A DNA stretch of 64,000 bases from contig JAOTOM010003864.1 in NCBI GenBank assembly GCA_034440615.1, forward strand, positions 1-64,000. Reading direction: 5' to 3'. The notes below the pieces were generated by a model. It worked only from the letters and a program-made list of their open reading frames with translations, was not told where the DNA came from and ran no database searches. This document shows positions 22,105-33,570 of the stretch, in pieces. Positions within the stretch are counted from its first letter, which is position 1, and each line of letters starts with the position of its first letter. A program made the translations under genes and the position numbers. This DNA comes from Ashinkailepas kermadecensis (lineage: Eukaryota > Arthropoda > Thecostraca > Neolepadidae).

Positions 22105-22955
22105 CTCACTGCGTGACAAAGGAGATTTGACGAAGCTTTCGCCTGGTTCCTCAAACTCCACATACACTCGTCACAATCGACACCGAGGCTGCACTCTGGA
22201 CCCCCAAAAAGCGAGAGTCGACAAACGCCCCGAGCTCGCCGATTGCACCACTTCCCGAACATCGGTCTGCTGCAATATCATGGGCGGCAAGATCTCTTGT
22301 GATGAGCAGAAGCGCCGGCCAATTATAACCCCATTGGACCTGAATGGACTGCTGCTGAGAGCTACCTGTAAGCAGGTGGTCCGGCGCTGGTAGGTGTACC
22401 AATCCGCGGTCCAAGGTCCAAGCTCATCCGGTAAACAGGATGCTGGACCGATATCTCTCAACCAGTGATCTGAGACCAACTTGAGGATAGTGTTCTTAGC
22501 GCTTGGCCAGCGGTCCAAAGCATTACAGTGGCTACGAATTCGCACTAGCACAGCACTCCTCAATCACAACCTGCCAGCTCCAAAAATAACATTAAGAAAC
22601 CCCCGCAGGGTAATTGTAGTGATCGAAGCCACGACGTTCAGCCAAAACCAGCCGGCATTTTAGCCAATGAATGAAACGCAAGCACATTAGATCTGATTAA
22701 TAATGGCTTGCACTCGCAACCTTAATTAATTCATGGCATGCACAATCAAGATGTGGAACAACAAGCACGGAACAAATAGAGTCAGCGTTTAGCTGGAAGT
22801 TCAAAGGAGAGTTAAAGCGCTGCGCGGCAGGGTAATAGTTGAAGCCAGGCGCCATTGCAATGATAGCGTAAAGTCCGAAATAATGACTAAAGGGTCAACA
22901 TTCTCTAAACTACAACACTCCGCCGGATTAGACGTGAAGCAGTCACCTCGTGCGA

Positions 22956-23163
22956 ACATCTGCCCCCCCCCATCGCACGTGACCAAGACCTGAGTCTTAT
23001 TCCAGCAAAAGCACGGAATCATGGCGGCACGATCCCAGCCGAGGACGCCGAAGTAAAACGGACATCTGCCCCACACCCATCGCACGTGACCAGGACCCGA
23101 GTCTTATTCCAGCAAAAGCACGGCGTCGTGGCGGCGCGATCCCAGCCGAGGACGCCGAGCTAA
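22956..23163. repeat. Tandem duplication, about 106 bp
   Basis: Two adjacent copies share CATCGCACGTGACCA, GAGTCTTATTCCAGCAAAAGC and GCGATCCCAGCCGAGGACGCC (a few substitutions). The first copy has a longer C run. The neighbouring stretches 22110-22950 and 23170-24110 hold no recognised gene; a perfect 11-bp hairpin CCCCGCCACCG/CGGTGGCGGGG lies at 23628-23654. Confidence 0.85.
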
Positions 23164-24134
23164 ATGAACGTCAATGTCAGCCAGCCATGCGAAGCGAACA
23201 CCAAAGCTCCGTGACATTAAATGCCATACACAAAACAACAACCTGTTTTCAACGTATTTCAATCCACCATCTCAAGCATACCATATATAACACGATATCA
23301 TCATCATCCAGTCATCAATATTTCAATATATGTGAGTTGCATTAAGTTCCACAATCCTTTTTAGAGTCCTTTGCCATGATATCCAACCGCAGCTTCGCAG
23401 CTCACAAGAGCACACTGGTCCTGAGCTAGCCCCCCCCCCCAGGCCGTCGAGTACCTCGTGTACTGCATTAGCTTTGGCTATTTATAAGAACAACTTATGC
23501 TTAAAATAGACGTACGCCTGAGATAGTTATGGTGCGAGCATCTGGAGGATTCTGGTGATTACCTGCTGTAATGAAATCGCCCCAAGTGCACAAATTCATC
23601 CATGGCCCTGGAAGGAATGCGCAAGATCCCCGCCACCGTAATGCGGTGGCGGGGTCTCTCGACTCACATTCACTCTCGAATCAACCGTTATTTCAATTAT
23701 GTGAAAGGCAGCCCGCAATCACATTAAGTTCTGTGTAACGAGGAACCAGCTTCCCAACAATTATTCAGAAGGCCATCTCCCATGTTTCTTCAGCTGAGTC
23801 ACCCTGTGCCTTCGCCGGATATGTGGTCTTCAAACCTGGCTTGATTGATGCGTGCCGCAGTGCGTTGCTGAGGCTACGTGTGAACCATGTTTGGATCAGG
23901 TTTGCCTGGCCAACGTGTGCCGATTGGCGGCGTCGCCAGTAGGAAATTGCCATGGTCACCGACGGAAAAAAACTGTAGGGGATTGTCAGCAAGATTGTAA
24001 GTAGGATTGTAAGAGAAAAATGCGATCCAATCCGCCGTACAATACAATACTCGAAAAAAAAACATCGCAGCCTAGGACTACGGAATCCACAATCAAAATC
24101 CTGATCATCCGCAATACCCCCCCCTCGCACGCAC

Positions 24135-24165
24135 GCACACCCACACACACCCACACACACGCTTT

Positions 24166-24203
<38 letters not shown>
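24135..24203. repeat. Microsatellite: CA-rich, T-run, (TA)n
   Basis: A CACACACCC tract, a run of T and about 30 bases of TA directly precede the mariner insertion. Confidence 0.9.
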
Positions 24204-24205
<2 letters not shown>

Positions 24206-24235
24206 TAGAGTACCACATGGCGCTTAGTCATTGTA

Positions 24236-25610
24236 CAGGGTGTCTCAAAATAGATGGAACCCATTAACATGATAATAATGTATTATTCAGACAAGGAACT
24301 CCAACAAAATATTATATTTCCTTGGAGCTGATATGATAACAATTAAATAACTGAAGATTTGACGTCTCTAGGTCAAAGGATATATTTATTAGAGCACATG
24401 TTCCAAATGACCGCCATCGCGCCTCAGACACATTTGAAGCCGACGAGCGAAGTTGTCAGTCACCTTGACACACTCTTCCTTCCTGATGACACGAATCTTC
24501 TGAATGATGGTCACTTTCAGTTCAGCAATGGATTGAGGACGATTCTCATACACGTGGTCCTTCAAGAACCCCCAGAGGTAAAAATATGGGGGGGGGGGTC
24601 AGATCAGGTAAATGCTCAGACCACTCGGGTTCGCGGCGCCTGCTGATCAGCCGACCAGGGAATCGCTGGTCCAGCCACTCCATCGTGACGTTGGCTGTAT
24701 GTGGAGTTGCCCCATCTTGTTGGAACCATTGCACATCTCGATTCACGCCACGAGGTGTCCCAAATTCCCTCCAGAACTTGTTGAGCATCACAATGTACCG
24801 CTCGTTTGTGACAGTGACTGCCTCCTTGTCCGTGTCTTCAAACCAGAACGGTCAGATTATGTCATGTTTTGGGATGGCCACCCAGGCCGTACATTTCACA
24901 GCGTGCAATGGTCTCTGAAGCACGTCCTCCGGGACTTGTGTGCCCCAGAACACACTGTTCTTGCTATTGACATGCCCACAGAGCAAGAAGTGTGTTTCGT
25001 CGCTGAACCAAAGATCATTAAGAAAGTCAGGATCCCTTCGATCTTTTTCTCGAACCACCGTCACATCACAACACGTTTTGCCATGTCAGCTGGTGTGAGT
25101 TTATGCTTGATCTGGATTTTGTATGGGTACAGATGAAAATCCTTGATCAGGATTATTTGCACTGACGCACGTGAAAGATCCAGCTCTTGGCTACGTTTTC
25201 GGATGGACTTTTTTTCGGGCTCCTTGCGACAGAAGCTCTCACCGCATCCACATTGTCAGGAGATCTTGCAGTCAGCTTCCTGCCCGAACTGGGTGTTCCT
25301 GCCTTCTCGTTGAGGTTGTTTACTGATCCACTGGCCTTAATTTTTTTACCCAACGATATATTTGGTTTTGGGGGGATAGTTGTTGAAGTTGAACTTTCTG
25401 CGAAATCTTGCTTGCACCATTTTGAATGATTTCGTCTCCAAATAAGTAGTGACGCAAAATATTTTTTCCTCCGATGGCCAAGGCATTTTGATTGATAATT
25501 ATTGGTTGTTATTGTCTCCTCTCTTCAAATTTGAAAACATAGAACACGAACATTAACATTGACAGAGTTATTAGCAGTGGCATGGGTTCCATGTATTTTG
25601 AAACACCCTG
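24236..25610 (-). mobile_element. Mariner/Tc1-type transposon, inactive, with TA target duplication
   Basis: The left end CAGGGTGTCTCAAAATAGATGG and the reverse complement of the right end CAGGGTGTTTCAAAATACATGG are near-identical over about 28 bases, followed on both sides by AACCCAT. A TA dinucleotide flanks each end (24234-24235, 25611-25612), as expected for this superfamily. Length 1375 bp fits a mariner. The transposase is on the minus strand and broken. Confidence 0.9.
24546..25430 (-). pseudogene. Mariner transposase, broken
   Basis: Pieces appear in different frames from N- to C-terminus: a helix-turn-helix region (25353-25153, with GRKLTARS and VDAVRASV), the first catalytic block NDLWFSDETHF (25064-24852), and the second block WFQQDGATPHTA with FPGRLISRR and a closing PDLTPP (24791-24546). 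The aspartates in SDE, QQD and LPD are the expected triad, with about 36 residues between the last two. A G-run at 24588-24598 and other indels break the frame. Confidence 0.85.
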
Positions 25611-25619
25611 TACTATCAG

Positions 25620-25970
25620 TTTTCCAGTGGCAGCCTACATATCTGAAAGGAGCAGACGGCAAGCATCTGTTTCGAATAGTTTACATTGGGTCACAGAGCT
25701 AAAAACATAATACATTGCAGCCTTGAATCGCTTTTCGATAACCGCTCATAGTAGGTGTTCACATAGGCAATTTACATGACCCATTACCGTGGCATGACCC
25801 GCTTGTCCACACTTTTATCCCACTTGCAATCATATACTCCTCAATCTCTATGCAGTTACCAGTTCAGTAGAGGAACTATCATGAAGTAAATTCCACCATG
25901 ATGATGAGGGACCCGCTCGTCAGACAGAGAAGAGAGCTCTTCTCTGCCCTGCCCTTCTCTGCCCTGCCAT
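25620..25970. other. No recognisable gene
   Basis: Intronic sequence between the mariner and the palindrome. A TTCTCTGCCCTGCC repeat occupies 25940-25980. Confidence 0.45.
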
Positions 25971-25972
25971 TC

Positions 25973-26034
25973 TCTGCCCTGGTTCGCGGCTGCCTGTGTC
26001 AGCTCTGACGCAGGCAGCCGCGAACCAGGGCAGA
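25973..26034. repeat. Near-perfect 62-bp palindrome
   Basis: Arms of 24 bases (25973-25996 and 26011-26034; TCTGCCCTGGTTCGCGGC... and its complement) surround a core in which GTCAG pairs with CTGAC. Only one position near the centre is unpaired. It lies 105 bases inside the intron, downstream of the exon 2 donor. Confidence 0.95.
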
Positions 26035-26139
26035 GGGAAGCATTCGCCTCCACCAACAATTTGCCGGGGTGAGTTTGAGAGTGTCGCCACAAAACCCAAC
26101 ACCTCGAGCCGACAATCCTACACCACTACCGCAACGTAC

Positions 26140-26492
26140 CATGCTGGGTCGACGAGGTGCCGGAGGACGCGGACGTCCGACCTGCTGTGGCGGCAGGTGT
26201 GCGGGTGCGGCAGGCCCAGCGCGTGGCCGACCAGGTGTAGCAGCCAGAACGGGCCGTCGCCGTTGGCCAGTGTGACCGACTGCGGCCCGGCAGCCAGCCG
26301 ACCCAGGTGGGCGGACCGCCGCCGCCCAGGCCGGACACAGATGGCCGGTCGGCCGCCGCCGCCGCCGCCGTCGCATAGTCGCTGCAGCCGACTGAACCGG
26401 ATACATGTGCTCTGCTCGATGCTCCGCAACACGCCGTAAATGAAGGCCTGCTGAGCGTCCGGTAGCGTCGGGTCCACACCGTACACGATCGG
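26140..26492 (-). CDS. Membrane-anchored astacin-like protein, exon 2
   Basis: This exon encodes the core of an astacin-type metallopeptidase domain: an N-terminal PIVYGVD, the typical IEQSTCIRF segment, a Gly/Arg-rich insertion, QSVTLANGDGPFWLLHL, and the zinc motif HLVGHALGLPHPH at residues 174-186. In active astacins the motif is HExxHxxGxxH followed by an ExxRxDRD segment. Here the three metal-binding histidines are kept but the catalytic Glu is Leu, and the downstream RSDVRV replaces RxDRDxY. A peptidase-dead fold is the plain reading. Start: acceptor GGCCACAG at 26493, phase 0, fitting exon 1; an in-frame stop lies further upstream at 26516. End: donor ATG|GTACGT, phase 2, fitting exon 3. 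Confidence 0.8.
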
Positions 26493-26987
26493 CTGTGGCC
26501 AGCGAGGCGACAGTCAGTGGATGATGACCGCTGTACCAGGTGCATGTCACAGTCGAGCAAATGCACGCCCTTGCAGGCCAGCAAGAGCGTGGATACCATC
26601 GCTCATTTTTCCTTCTGTTGTACAGGAGCGGTGTTCCAATTGTGGATGGTGTTATGTTATTCTTTGCCACAAGTAATAAGATGGGATGTGATGAACACAA
26701 ATGAAACCTAGATGACTTCACGAGAGTTGAACCCGTTTAAGATCGCACATTTGAAAAATTAAATCGATTTTAGCATGACTTCCTTGAGCTTGCACCAGAG
26801 CATCAGCGGAAGTTTGCTTCCAGATCTTACACTCGCACGTGGCGATAAATATACCTGAAATTGATCGCTAAATATTTCCTAGATTGTTAGTTTTGTAATC
26901 GAGGGAGATAGACACCTATTTGTCTAAGCCTGCTTGCAAATGATGTGAGGAGGGCGCTGTCGGTAAAATTATTACATGTAGACTTAC

Positions 26988-27251
26988 CACCAAGTTGTCC
27001 ACACTCGACCATAGTTCAACATCCTGATTATATTTGGGAATTATCATGTCAAATACTCGCTCCCCTTTGTTTTCATCTTGGCCACCATCTTGCATTCCGT
27101 TTGGACGAAGAGTCGGATGATTCCTGGCATTATTTGTCATACTGATAGATGAATTTCCGTGATTAACGATTTGCGTTTCATTGTGCAATGTGGTGTGTAG
27201 CATCGCAAAACAGATGTAGAGAAAACCAAGCTTGCAGCTCAAGATGTGCAT
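26988..27251 (-). CDS. Membrane-anchored astacin-like protein, exon 1 with signal peptide
   Basis: The ATG at 27251 opens 88 codons. Residues 1-20 (MHILSCKLGFLYICFAMLHT) look like a signal peptide. A polar Asn/Asp-rich segment follows, ending VELWSSVDNLV, which would be the propeptide next to the astacin domain. The donor is a strong GTAAGT directly after a complete codon (phase 0), matching the phase 0 start of exon 2 after a 495-base intron. The start is chosen because it gives the hydrophobic leader. An additional 5' exon cannot be excluded, since an AG sits just upstream of the ATG. Confidence 0.62.
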
Positions 27252-28540
27252 AGCCTACATACATTCATCCCTATGCATGAGGGAATGAATGGTTCAACAC
27301 ATAATCAAGCTCGAGTCCTACATTAGATATGTAATTGTCTGATCCGCGCCACTATCAACGAAATCAACGGGTTGACGATTGCCAATTCCACCCGGTTGAA
27401 CTAGCAATATTGATGAAGAATCTTCCACTCATTCCGCGACTTTGAATTCCGCCTTATAATTGCACGAGGATAACGCGGATGTCCACTTCTTCTTCAGAAG
27501 CGAAAAACCAGCGTGTCACATATATGCGTTTGTGGTTCAGGCACGTCCTCTTATTAACTTGCTCCTGCATTAACATACCTATGACATTGCTCGAAAAGAA
27601 CGCGATCAAAACAGGCTTTGGCTAAACGCAGGAATTGTGGAACAGGAGGGAACGGGAAGACGCATCCCCTCACTTTTCAGACTAGGTGGCGGGGTATCTT
27701 TTACCCATCCACACTTTTCGTTAAGGAAGCCCTCCTACATGGGGAATGTCATGGGTCCAAAGAACCCCATGGCATCCGTATCAAATTTAGCACGTTGTTA
27801 AGCACATGAATACCCCTTTAATTCGTTATAAATAATGCCTTTCACTCGACTTTCTGTCTCGTGTAAAGTGTTTTTTTTTGTTCGATATTAAAACTCCTTT
27901 CCCAGCATCATTTATTAATATATAATGCTTGCATGGACTGCTTGAGTTTCTATTGGACAAGAAAACCGCATGATGCAGAATGTGTGACACTACCATATTA
28001 TTAAACAAATTGTTCCTATGAATATGAAGGGTTTGTGATTGAACATTGTTGATTATAAAACAGCATGACATTTATCGAGACGGCATAGCTTTTTTGTAAC
28101 GTCTACTTTCAGCAGAATCCCTTCATAGTCTTTTGCCGCTCTCGCTCGCTTACTCTGAGTCTTACATGCAATACCACGTATAACGGCCATCCTACGTTTA
28201 TTGCTACCTTAATGTGGGCAGAAAATATAATTCGGTATTGCCTTGCATGCCAATTAATTTTTGTTGTACTCGTGGCAAACATTCGAGCTAATTCAATGCC
28301 TCTCTCCATAAATGTATGAATTTTCATATGACGTCCAGTTGTTCGTTGGTTGCTCTGTGTCGACCGTGACTCAGTACATAGAGAAGTGCAATGCACTGAC
28401 CTTTTCCTAGTAATTGATTTTGGTGTAGGATATAAAAAACATGACACTATTGCCATTGTGTGATGCAGGCACTTGCGACAACACGTGCTTTTTACCAGGA
28501 GACATCTGGTAGGATACACAGGCATAGGAAGTGGTTCAAT
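27252..28540. other. Upstream flank of the astacin-like gene; no gene seen
   Basis: No domain or clear core promoter was recognised. Open frames are short and AT-rich. Confidence 0.4.
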
Positions 28541-28612
28541 ACACATACACACACGCACACACACTCACACACACATACACCCACACACACACAACACACG
28601 CACACATATACA
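28540..28612. repeat. CA microsatellite
   Basis: Interrupted CA repeats (CACACACG, CACACTCACAC). The plus frame that continues to 28811 reads VDVYVPFDLVNDPGSCKLVGHG after the repeat and is exon-like, but it has no recognised partner or domain. Confidence 0.9.
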
Positions 28613-28811
28613 TACGCATACCGTTGATGTATACGTGCCATTTGATCTGGTAAACGATCCCGGTTCGTGCAAATTGGTTGGTCATGGTTCCCGACAGTTC
28701 TCAAAGTACGGCATTGAAATCGGTTCGGCTTTGGTCGATATAAATTCCCGAAATACCGGTTGCACTAAGCTCCACATGATCGACTATGTTTGGCAGAAAA
28801 TTATAGATTAA

Positions 28812-30785
28812 CCTTTGTTCTGGAAAGTGTATCCCACCAGCCCCAGGGAGTGATATTGATGCTGCCCACGCTGAAATTCAACATACAACATATGGAGTTA
28901 AATGGCTCCATCTTAAAATAATTAAAAGTGCTTTTACAATAAGAATGACGGATGTGCCGGTTGCATTTCGTGCTGAAGCAATATAACCTGAAAGCCTCTG
29001 GTCATAAAATAAGTTGGATGGTACCCGTTTGAAGAAATATTTCAACTGCACATAAATCTGAATATCGCGCTTGTCACACATTGCACGATATATACCAAAA
29101 TATAATAATATATACCATACTGCATATGACAAACTGCCAACAACTTGGGCTCCTCAAGGAAACAAATGTAAAGTTGTCATGTAATTAATTGATTTGTCAA
29201 TCAATCTGAATTAAGCAAACAAGTGTAATGTTTGGAAATTCGAAATAATTCGAGTCTTTTGAATCTTTCGATGTGATCTTCCCAATCTTTCTAATTGAAT
29301 CTTTGGACATTATTTAAGTACACGAGAATGCTTCATTTACATCATAAAACCCTCCTCCCCTTTCACTACACCCTTTGCAACCGAGCTCCTTCCAGCCTTT
29401 TCAGCTTATTCTGTGTTGCCGAAGTCCGAAATCCAAAGCGATCGATCGATTCTTGTCGACGACGGGAGTCCAGCGGTAGCTTGTTTGCTGAACTGCCAGT
29501 GTTGTTTGTCCGACTGAGGAATGCAGGGCAGGAACAGCATGGGCCAGTCTCTTTCACTTCATGGCTGCAGGGTAAATGGGCACGTGACGACCGCAAACGT
29601 GAATTCCTATCCTTGGACACTTACGCGCGGTCAACCTGATAGACTGTCACGTGACACCTAACTGTGCAGCGGCGCAGTATTTCCTGCCAATAGTTGCAGT
29701 GATGCGGCACAGCCTACATTCTTATTGACCAGCCATAGTAAGGTTATACTAAAACATATTTCGGCGACCGACTGTATCTCTCTTGTATGTAAGTACCTCT
29801 CTCTCTTGTACATACATGCCTCTCTGGCCCTCCCTTGTCTTTTAATCGTTCTTGCTCCTATGACTAGGAATGAAGCTTCACCTACAGATATTTTCCCCAT
29901 AATGTTTGCCCTTAGGGATAACCGTTGCAAAAGAACGACAAAATATACATCAAAAAGTAATAAATCGATAATTTTTCGCAAAGCTTCTTGTATATTAGTC
30001 TGTGTATTTTCCATAGCTCATCCCCACCCCACTCACTCAACATTTCGTTTTACCTGCCCCCTATCCACCTTTTCGGAAGCTCCTACGCCCACCGCTAACC
30101 ACATGCCCATACATTCCTCAGGAGGCATATCCGTGGAACACGACTAGTCCCTGGTCTGCCAGTCCATGAAGCTGGTGTGAAGTATGGTAATGTAATGAAC
30201 TTGTCAATTGCTCAATGACGTACAATAATGGACGGTGAAGTGGACTCGTGGCTAATAAATGATGCAGTATCGAGAAAACTAGCATGAGTTTCGAACTTCC
30301 AGCTTCATTGATGTTCCCTGGATAAATAGCAGTTAATAATCAATACCAGACAAAAGTAACATACTGTCGCATTGAGCAATCGGTAACAGTCAGAAGAACG
30401 CCTTCACCGAATGACATCAACTTCTCGCCTCTTCGAAACTAAACTAGATTGTCACAAACTAGGTTGTTACAAACTGGGTTGTGCGTTTAGTCCCAGCGGT
30501 ATGCATTAACTATCGATCTTTCTCAAATTCCATCAGCGGATAACAATTTCGGGACAGTCAGTGCAATATTTGTGGAACTAATATATCAGATAAATTGAGT
30601 TGGTCATATTTGAAGATGATTTCAGCAAACCTAGCGACAAGGTACCTGACATAACCTTGGAAGTTATTATTTTATCACATGTGAAGTGCTGCACTTGCAA
30701 CAGTTGAGCTATCATTGTCACCAGCACGCGTGGCTTGTAACTATTTATTGGTGCGCTATTTTTTGTACAATAGCCTTGTTTTAAC
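28812..30785. other. No firmly supported gene
   Basis: A minus-strand frame at 29132-28881 (with LKYFFKRVPSNLFYDQRLSG) is protein-like but unassigned. The plus frame at 29725-30147 has no known motif. Nothing else stands out. Confidence 0.35.
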
Positions 30786-30789
30786 TTAC

Positions 30790-30938
30790 CTGTCTACTTC
30801 CCATACGTAAATGCTATAGTTGTCATTTTCTCCTTCCAGGTCATAAACGGACGTAAGAAATTGTGAAATCTCAATTATCTGATCTTCTGGAGGCCACATA
30901 TGTGTGCCACCGGTAAATCCATGTATAAATGAATACAT
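30790..30938 (-). CDS. Candidate exon resembling the astacin-like propeptide end
   Basis: An open stretch from an ATG at 30938 (or from an acceptor CCTCCAG ending at 30887) reaches a strong GTAAGT donor after ...YSIYVWEVDR. The end resembles exon 1 of the astacin-like gene (VFDMI...VELWSSVDNLV, also followed by GTAAGT): both have a hydrophobic-x-Asp-hydrophobic start, a Tyr/Asn-rich middle and a Trp near a Val-Asp. This may be the equivalent exon of a neighbouring paralogue. A TA microsatellite (30942-30973) lies immediately upstream. No following exon was identified. Confidence 0.3.
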
Positions 30939-30941
30939 GCG

Positions 30942-30973
<32 letters not shown>
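30942..30973. repeat. TA microsatellite
   Basis: Sixteen or so uninterrupted AT units. Confidence 0.95.
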
Positions 30974-30976
<3 letters not shown>

Positions 30977-31124
30977 ATACTATTCATAATGCAGCATGCA
31001 GTCACTAGACATCTGTCCATTTTCAATTGTGACAATCAAACTGGATCAGGGACGAGCTGCGCTGTAAGCGCTACAATGAACCAGTTTCGATCGTTTGAGC
31101 TGTCGGTCACAGTGAGAGGCGCGA

Positions 31125-31500
31125 CCAAGCATGACGGAGGACTTCACCGAAGTCCGGCGGCCGAGTGGTAGTCACACACCCGAGCTGGCCGCAGGCTGCC
31201 GGCCAAGTTCGGCGCACGAAAGGCGGCGTGCTTGCGTCGGTGGACGCGACCTTGGATCGGTCAGCGACGGCGCGCTGGCCGGCCTCGCCCATGTCGAAAA
31301 CGGAGCGGCTAGACGCGGCGCCCAGGGGACGCGCCGCGCGCGGGGGCCACGACCGGAGGCCATGAAAGGACCACCACGCCGCCGCCTGGCCGCCGCCAGG
31401 CCGCCGCCCGGCCGCCGCCCAGCCACCGCCACCACCGCCGCCACCGCCGCCGCCGGCCTTTCTAACCGCATTTGTGTGTGCTCGAGTTACGCAAACGGGG
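31125..31500. other. GC- and CpG-rich block ending in GCCGCC repeats
   Basis: This stretch contrasts sharply with its AT-rich surroundings and ends in GCCGCCACCGCC-type repeats before CTTTCTAACCGC. It could be a CpG-rich 5' exon or promoter region. The 128-codon plus frame and the 99-codon minus frame mostly reflect composition. No TATA box or splice context allows a call. Confidence 0.35.
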
Positions 31501-31509
31501 GCGCTTCAG

Positions 31510-31700
31510 ATAGGTAGGTGGCTGTTGGGGTGGCTCGTCTGGCAGTACGTTGGGGTGACTCGGCTGAGTGACCGCTGGGGTGGCTCGGCTGAGTGACCGT
31601 TGGAGTGGTAGCTGGAGTGACTCTGCTGAGTGGTCGTCGGGTTAGGCTCGCCGTTGGAATGCGCTGGCTGATTGGCAGTTGGTGTTTCTTCGGCTGAGTG
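31510..31700. repeat. Degenerate GGTGGCTCGGCTGAGTGACC repeat
   Basis: About 28-30-base units with GGCTGAGTGACCG and GTTGGGGTGG recur five to six times with substitutions. Confidence 0.7.
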
Positions 31701-31849
31701 ACGTGTGAGACGGCCTGCCAAAGGGATGGTTGTATTGATTCGTCACGGTGGCTGCTGGGATCGGCCGCAGCCGAAGCTTCCTGAGAGATGTTCCAACCAC
31801 GTTCCGACTAGGCTGTGATGGGTGTCGCCGGTCTTCTCCGTATATACAC

Positions 31850-32016
31850 CACAGTGAATAGGTGTAGTCGTCAAGGTCAGCACATGTAACCAACGATGGA
31901 ATTAAATTACAATGTGATGCAACAACATTAATTATCCGTGGGAATAATTGCACACCAGTTACTTCATCCCATTTGATCGCATTTAACAGAGGTACAAATG
32001 ATGCAATCGTCCAAGC
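31850..32016 (-). CDS. Candidate exon of unknown gene, possible propeptide paralogue
   Basis: After a good acceptor (GGCTACACAG, ending at 32017) an open frame reads AWTIASFVPLLNA...VTCADLDDYTYSLW before GT dinucleotides at 31849 and 31847. The closing DLDDYTYSLW has the same flavour as the candidate exon at 30790-30938 and exon 1 of the astacin-like gene. Joining it directly to 30790-30886 gives a stop or a wrong phase, so the two are not consecutive exons of one transcript. Low certainty. Confidence 0.25.
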
Positions 32017-32029
32017 CTGTGTAGCCATA

Positions 32030-32575
32030 GTCAGGGGAAAACTTTACCAAAATTATTGGCGGGGAGGGGGGAGTCAAATATATGGAGGACATTGGAGGAT
32101 CCAAATCGGTTTGGGGTGACCCACTCCATATGGTCCCATGCTAAATGCTGACATTTTTAGGGCCCACGGTCCACGCTAGTTTTGAGGGGATCCGGACTCC
32201 CCTCACAAGTTTTACGAAGCTTCACCCCTGGCCATAGTGCCTTTTGATACTACAGCATAGATCACACAGACAGGCCAAGTGTTATGCAAATGATACGAGA
32301 ACACAAACCATCGAGGAGCGAAGAGCATCGATAGCCCTGTAGAGTGCCGTGCAAGTTTCCTCTGTCAGTCCGAGCATCAGCGACGGGCTCTCCCCATCGG
32401 CAGCTGGCGACAGAGCAGACCCCCTCCCCTCTCATGGTGCTCTTGGCGATGCTATCCCTGGTCAAGACCTACAGTCAAGTAAGATGAGTCAACATATTCG
32501 TGATCTATTGAATAGCTATCGCGTTGTCCATCCAGTTGAACGACTAAGCTAGACCAGTCAACCACGCCCGTGTTC
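32030..32575. other. No gene; G-rich transposon-like fragment at 32037-32235
   Basis: The sequence GGCGGGGAGGGGGGAGTCAAAT and a later GGGGATCCGGACTCCCCTCAC are typical of decayed transposon ends, but no partner end or target duplication was recognised. Confidence 0.3.
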
Positions 32576-32579
32576 TGTC

Positions 32580-33060
32580 AACCGCCCGACGTCGTCTGGA
32601 CAGACCTCCCGTGATCCAGACGGTCACGGTCACACCAGTGCTCTGTCAACCGCCCGACGTCGTCCGGACAGACCTCCCGTGATCCAGACGGTCACGGTCA
32701 CACCAGTGTTCGGTCAGCCGCCCGATATCACCCGGACATGCCTCCCGAGATCCGAACGGTCACAGTCCACACCAGTGCTCGGTCAGCTGTCTGACGTCAC
32801 CCCGACAGACATCCTGTGATTCAGACAGTCACGGTTTACACCATTGCATTGTTGCGTCAGCCGCCCGATGTCACCCGGACATGCCTCCCGAGATCCGAAC
32901 GGTCACGGTCACACCAGTGCTCGGTTAGCCGCCCGATGTCGCCCGCACAGACCTCCCATGATCCAGACGGCCACGGTCCACACCAGTGTTCGATGTCGCC
33001 CGGGACAGGCCTCCCATGATCCAGACGGTCACGGTCCACGACCTGTGCCGGCGCGTGGCG
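32580..33060. repeat. 68-bp minisatellite, about 7 diverged copies
   Basis: The unit contains CCGCCCGACGTC, ACAGACCTCCCGTGATCCAGACGGTCACGGTC (in parts) and ACACCAGTG. GATCC words at 32613 and 32681 show the 68-base period. Later copies vary in length. Confidence 0.85.
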
Positions 33061-33304
33061 GTACAGCCGGCGAGACCGAGACACCATGCGCGACCGTGTG
33101 ACTCCGGCGGTGGCCAGTTGCGCAGCGTGGTGCATGATCGGGCACCAACTGACCGCGGTGCCGGTCAACGTTCCGGAAACACGTGACGCATGCAGTGCGA
33201 AAGGAAACGTTGTGAAATGTGCACTCCGAAGCGCTAGAACGTTTCGTTTCTTATGCTCCTGCAGCCACTCACGTTGGTTTTGGTGGATTGGTGGAAAAGC
33301 ACCA

Positions 33305-33425
33305 GATAAGTTGGTGTTGCAAATTGTAAGTTGGTGTTGCGACATGGAAATGTTGGTGTTCCATATTGGGTTACACAATACAAGTGTGGAAGAAGTTGGT
33401 GTTGCAAAAGCCGAAGTTGGTGTTG
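33305..33425. repeat. AAGTTGGTGTTG short tandem repeat
   Basis: The core AGTTGGTGTTGC or TGTTGGTGTTCC appears about five times at irregular 20-40-base spacing. Confidence 0.75.
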
Positions 33426-33570
33426 TATCAAGAATGCCTACAATACCGCATAGTCCATCGACGCACGTGGCGACGTAAGACCACGTGAATTATGTCAGAA
33501 TGTTTCTGTTAAGCCTGAGGGCGGAACAGGCACATAAGCACACGTCATGGTACACAGGTGAACAGGCAAT

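Noticed and set aside
31131..31517. A 128-codon plus frame in the GC-rich block
   Set aside because: No domain; the C-terminal half is GCCGCC-repeat peptide, and the minus strand is equally open.
30790..32016. Joining the two candidate exons 32016-31850 and 30886-30790 into one transcript
   Set aside because: The phase-1 junction creates a TAA stop and the other donors are out of phase.
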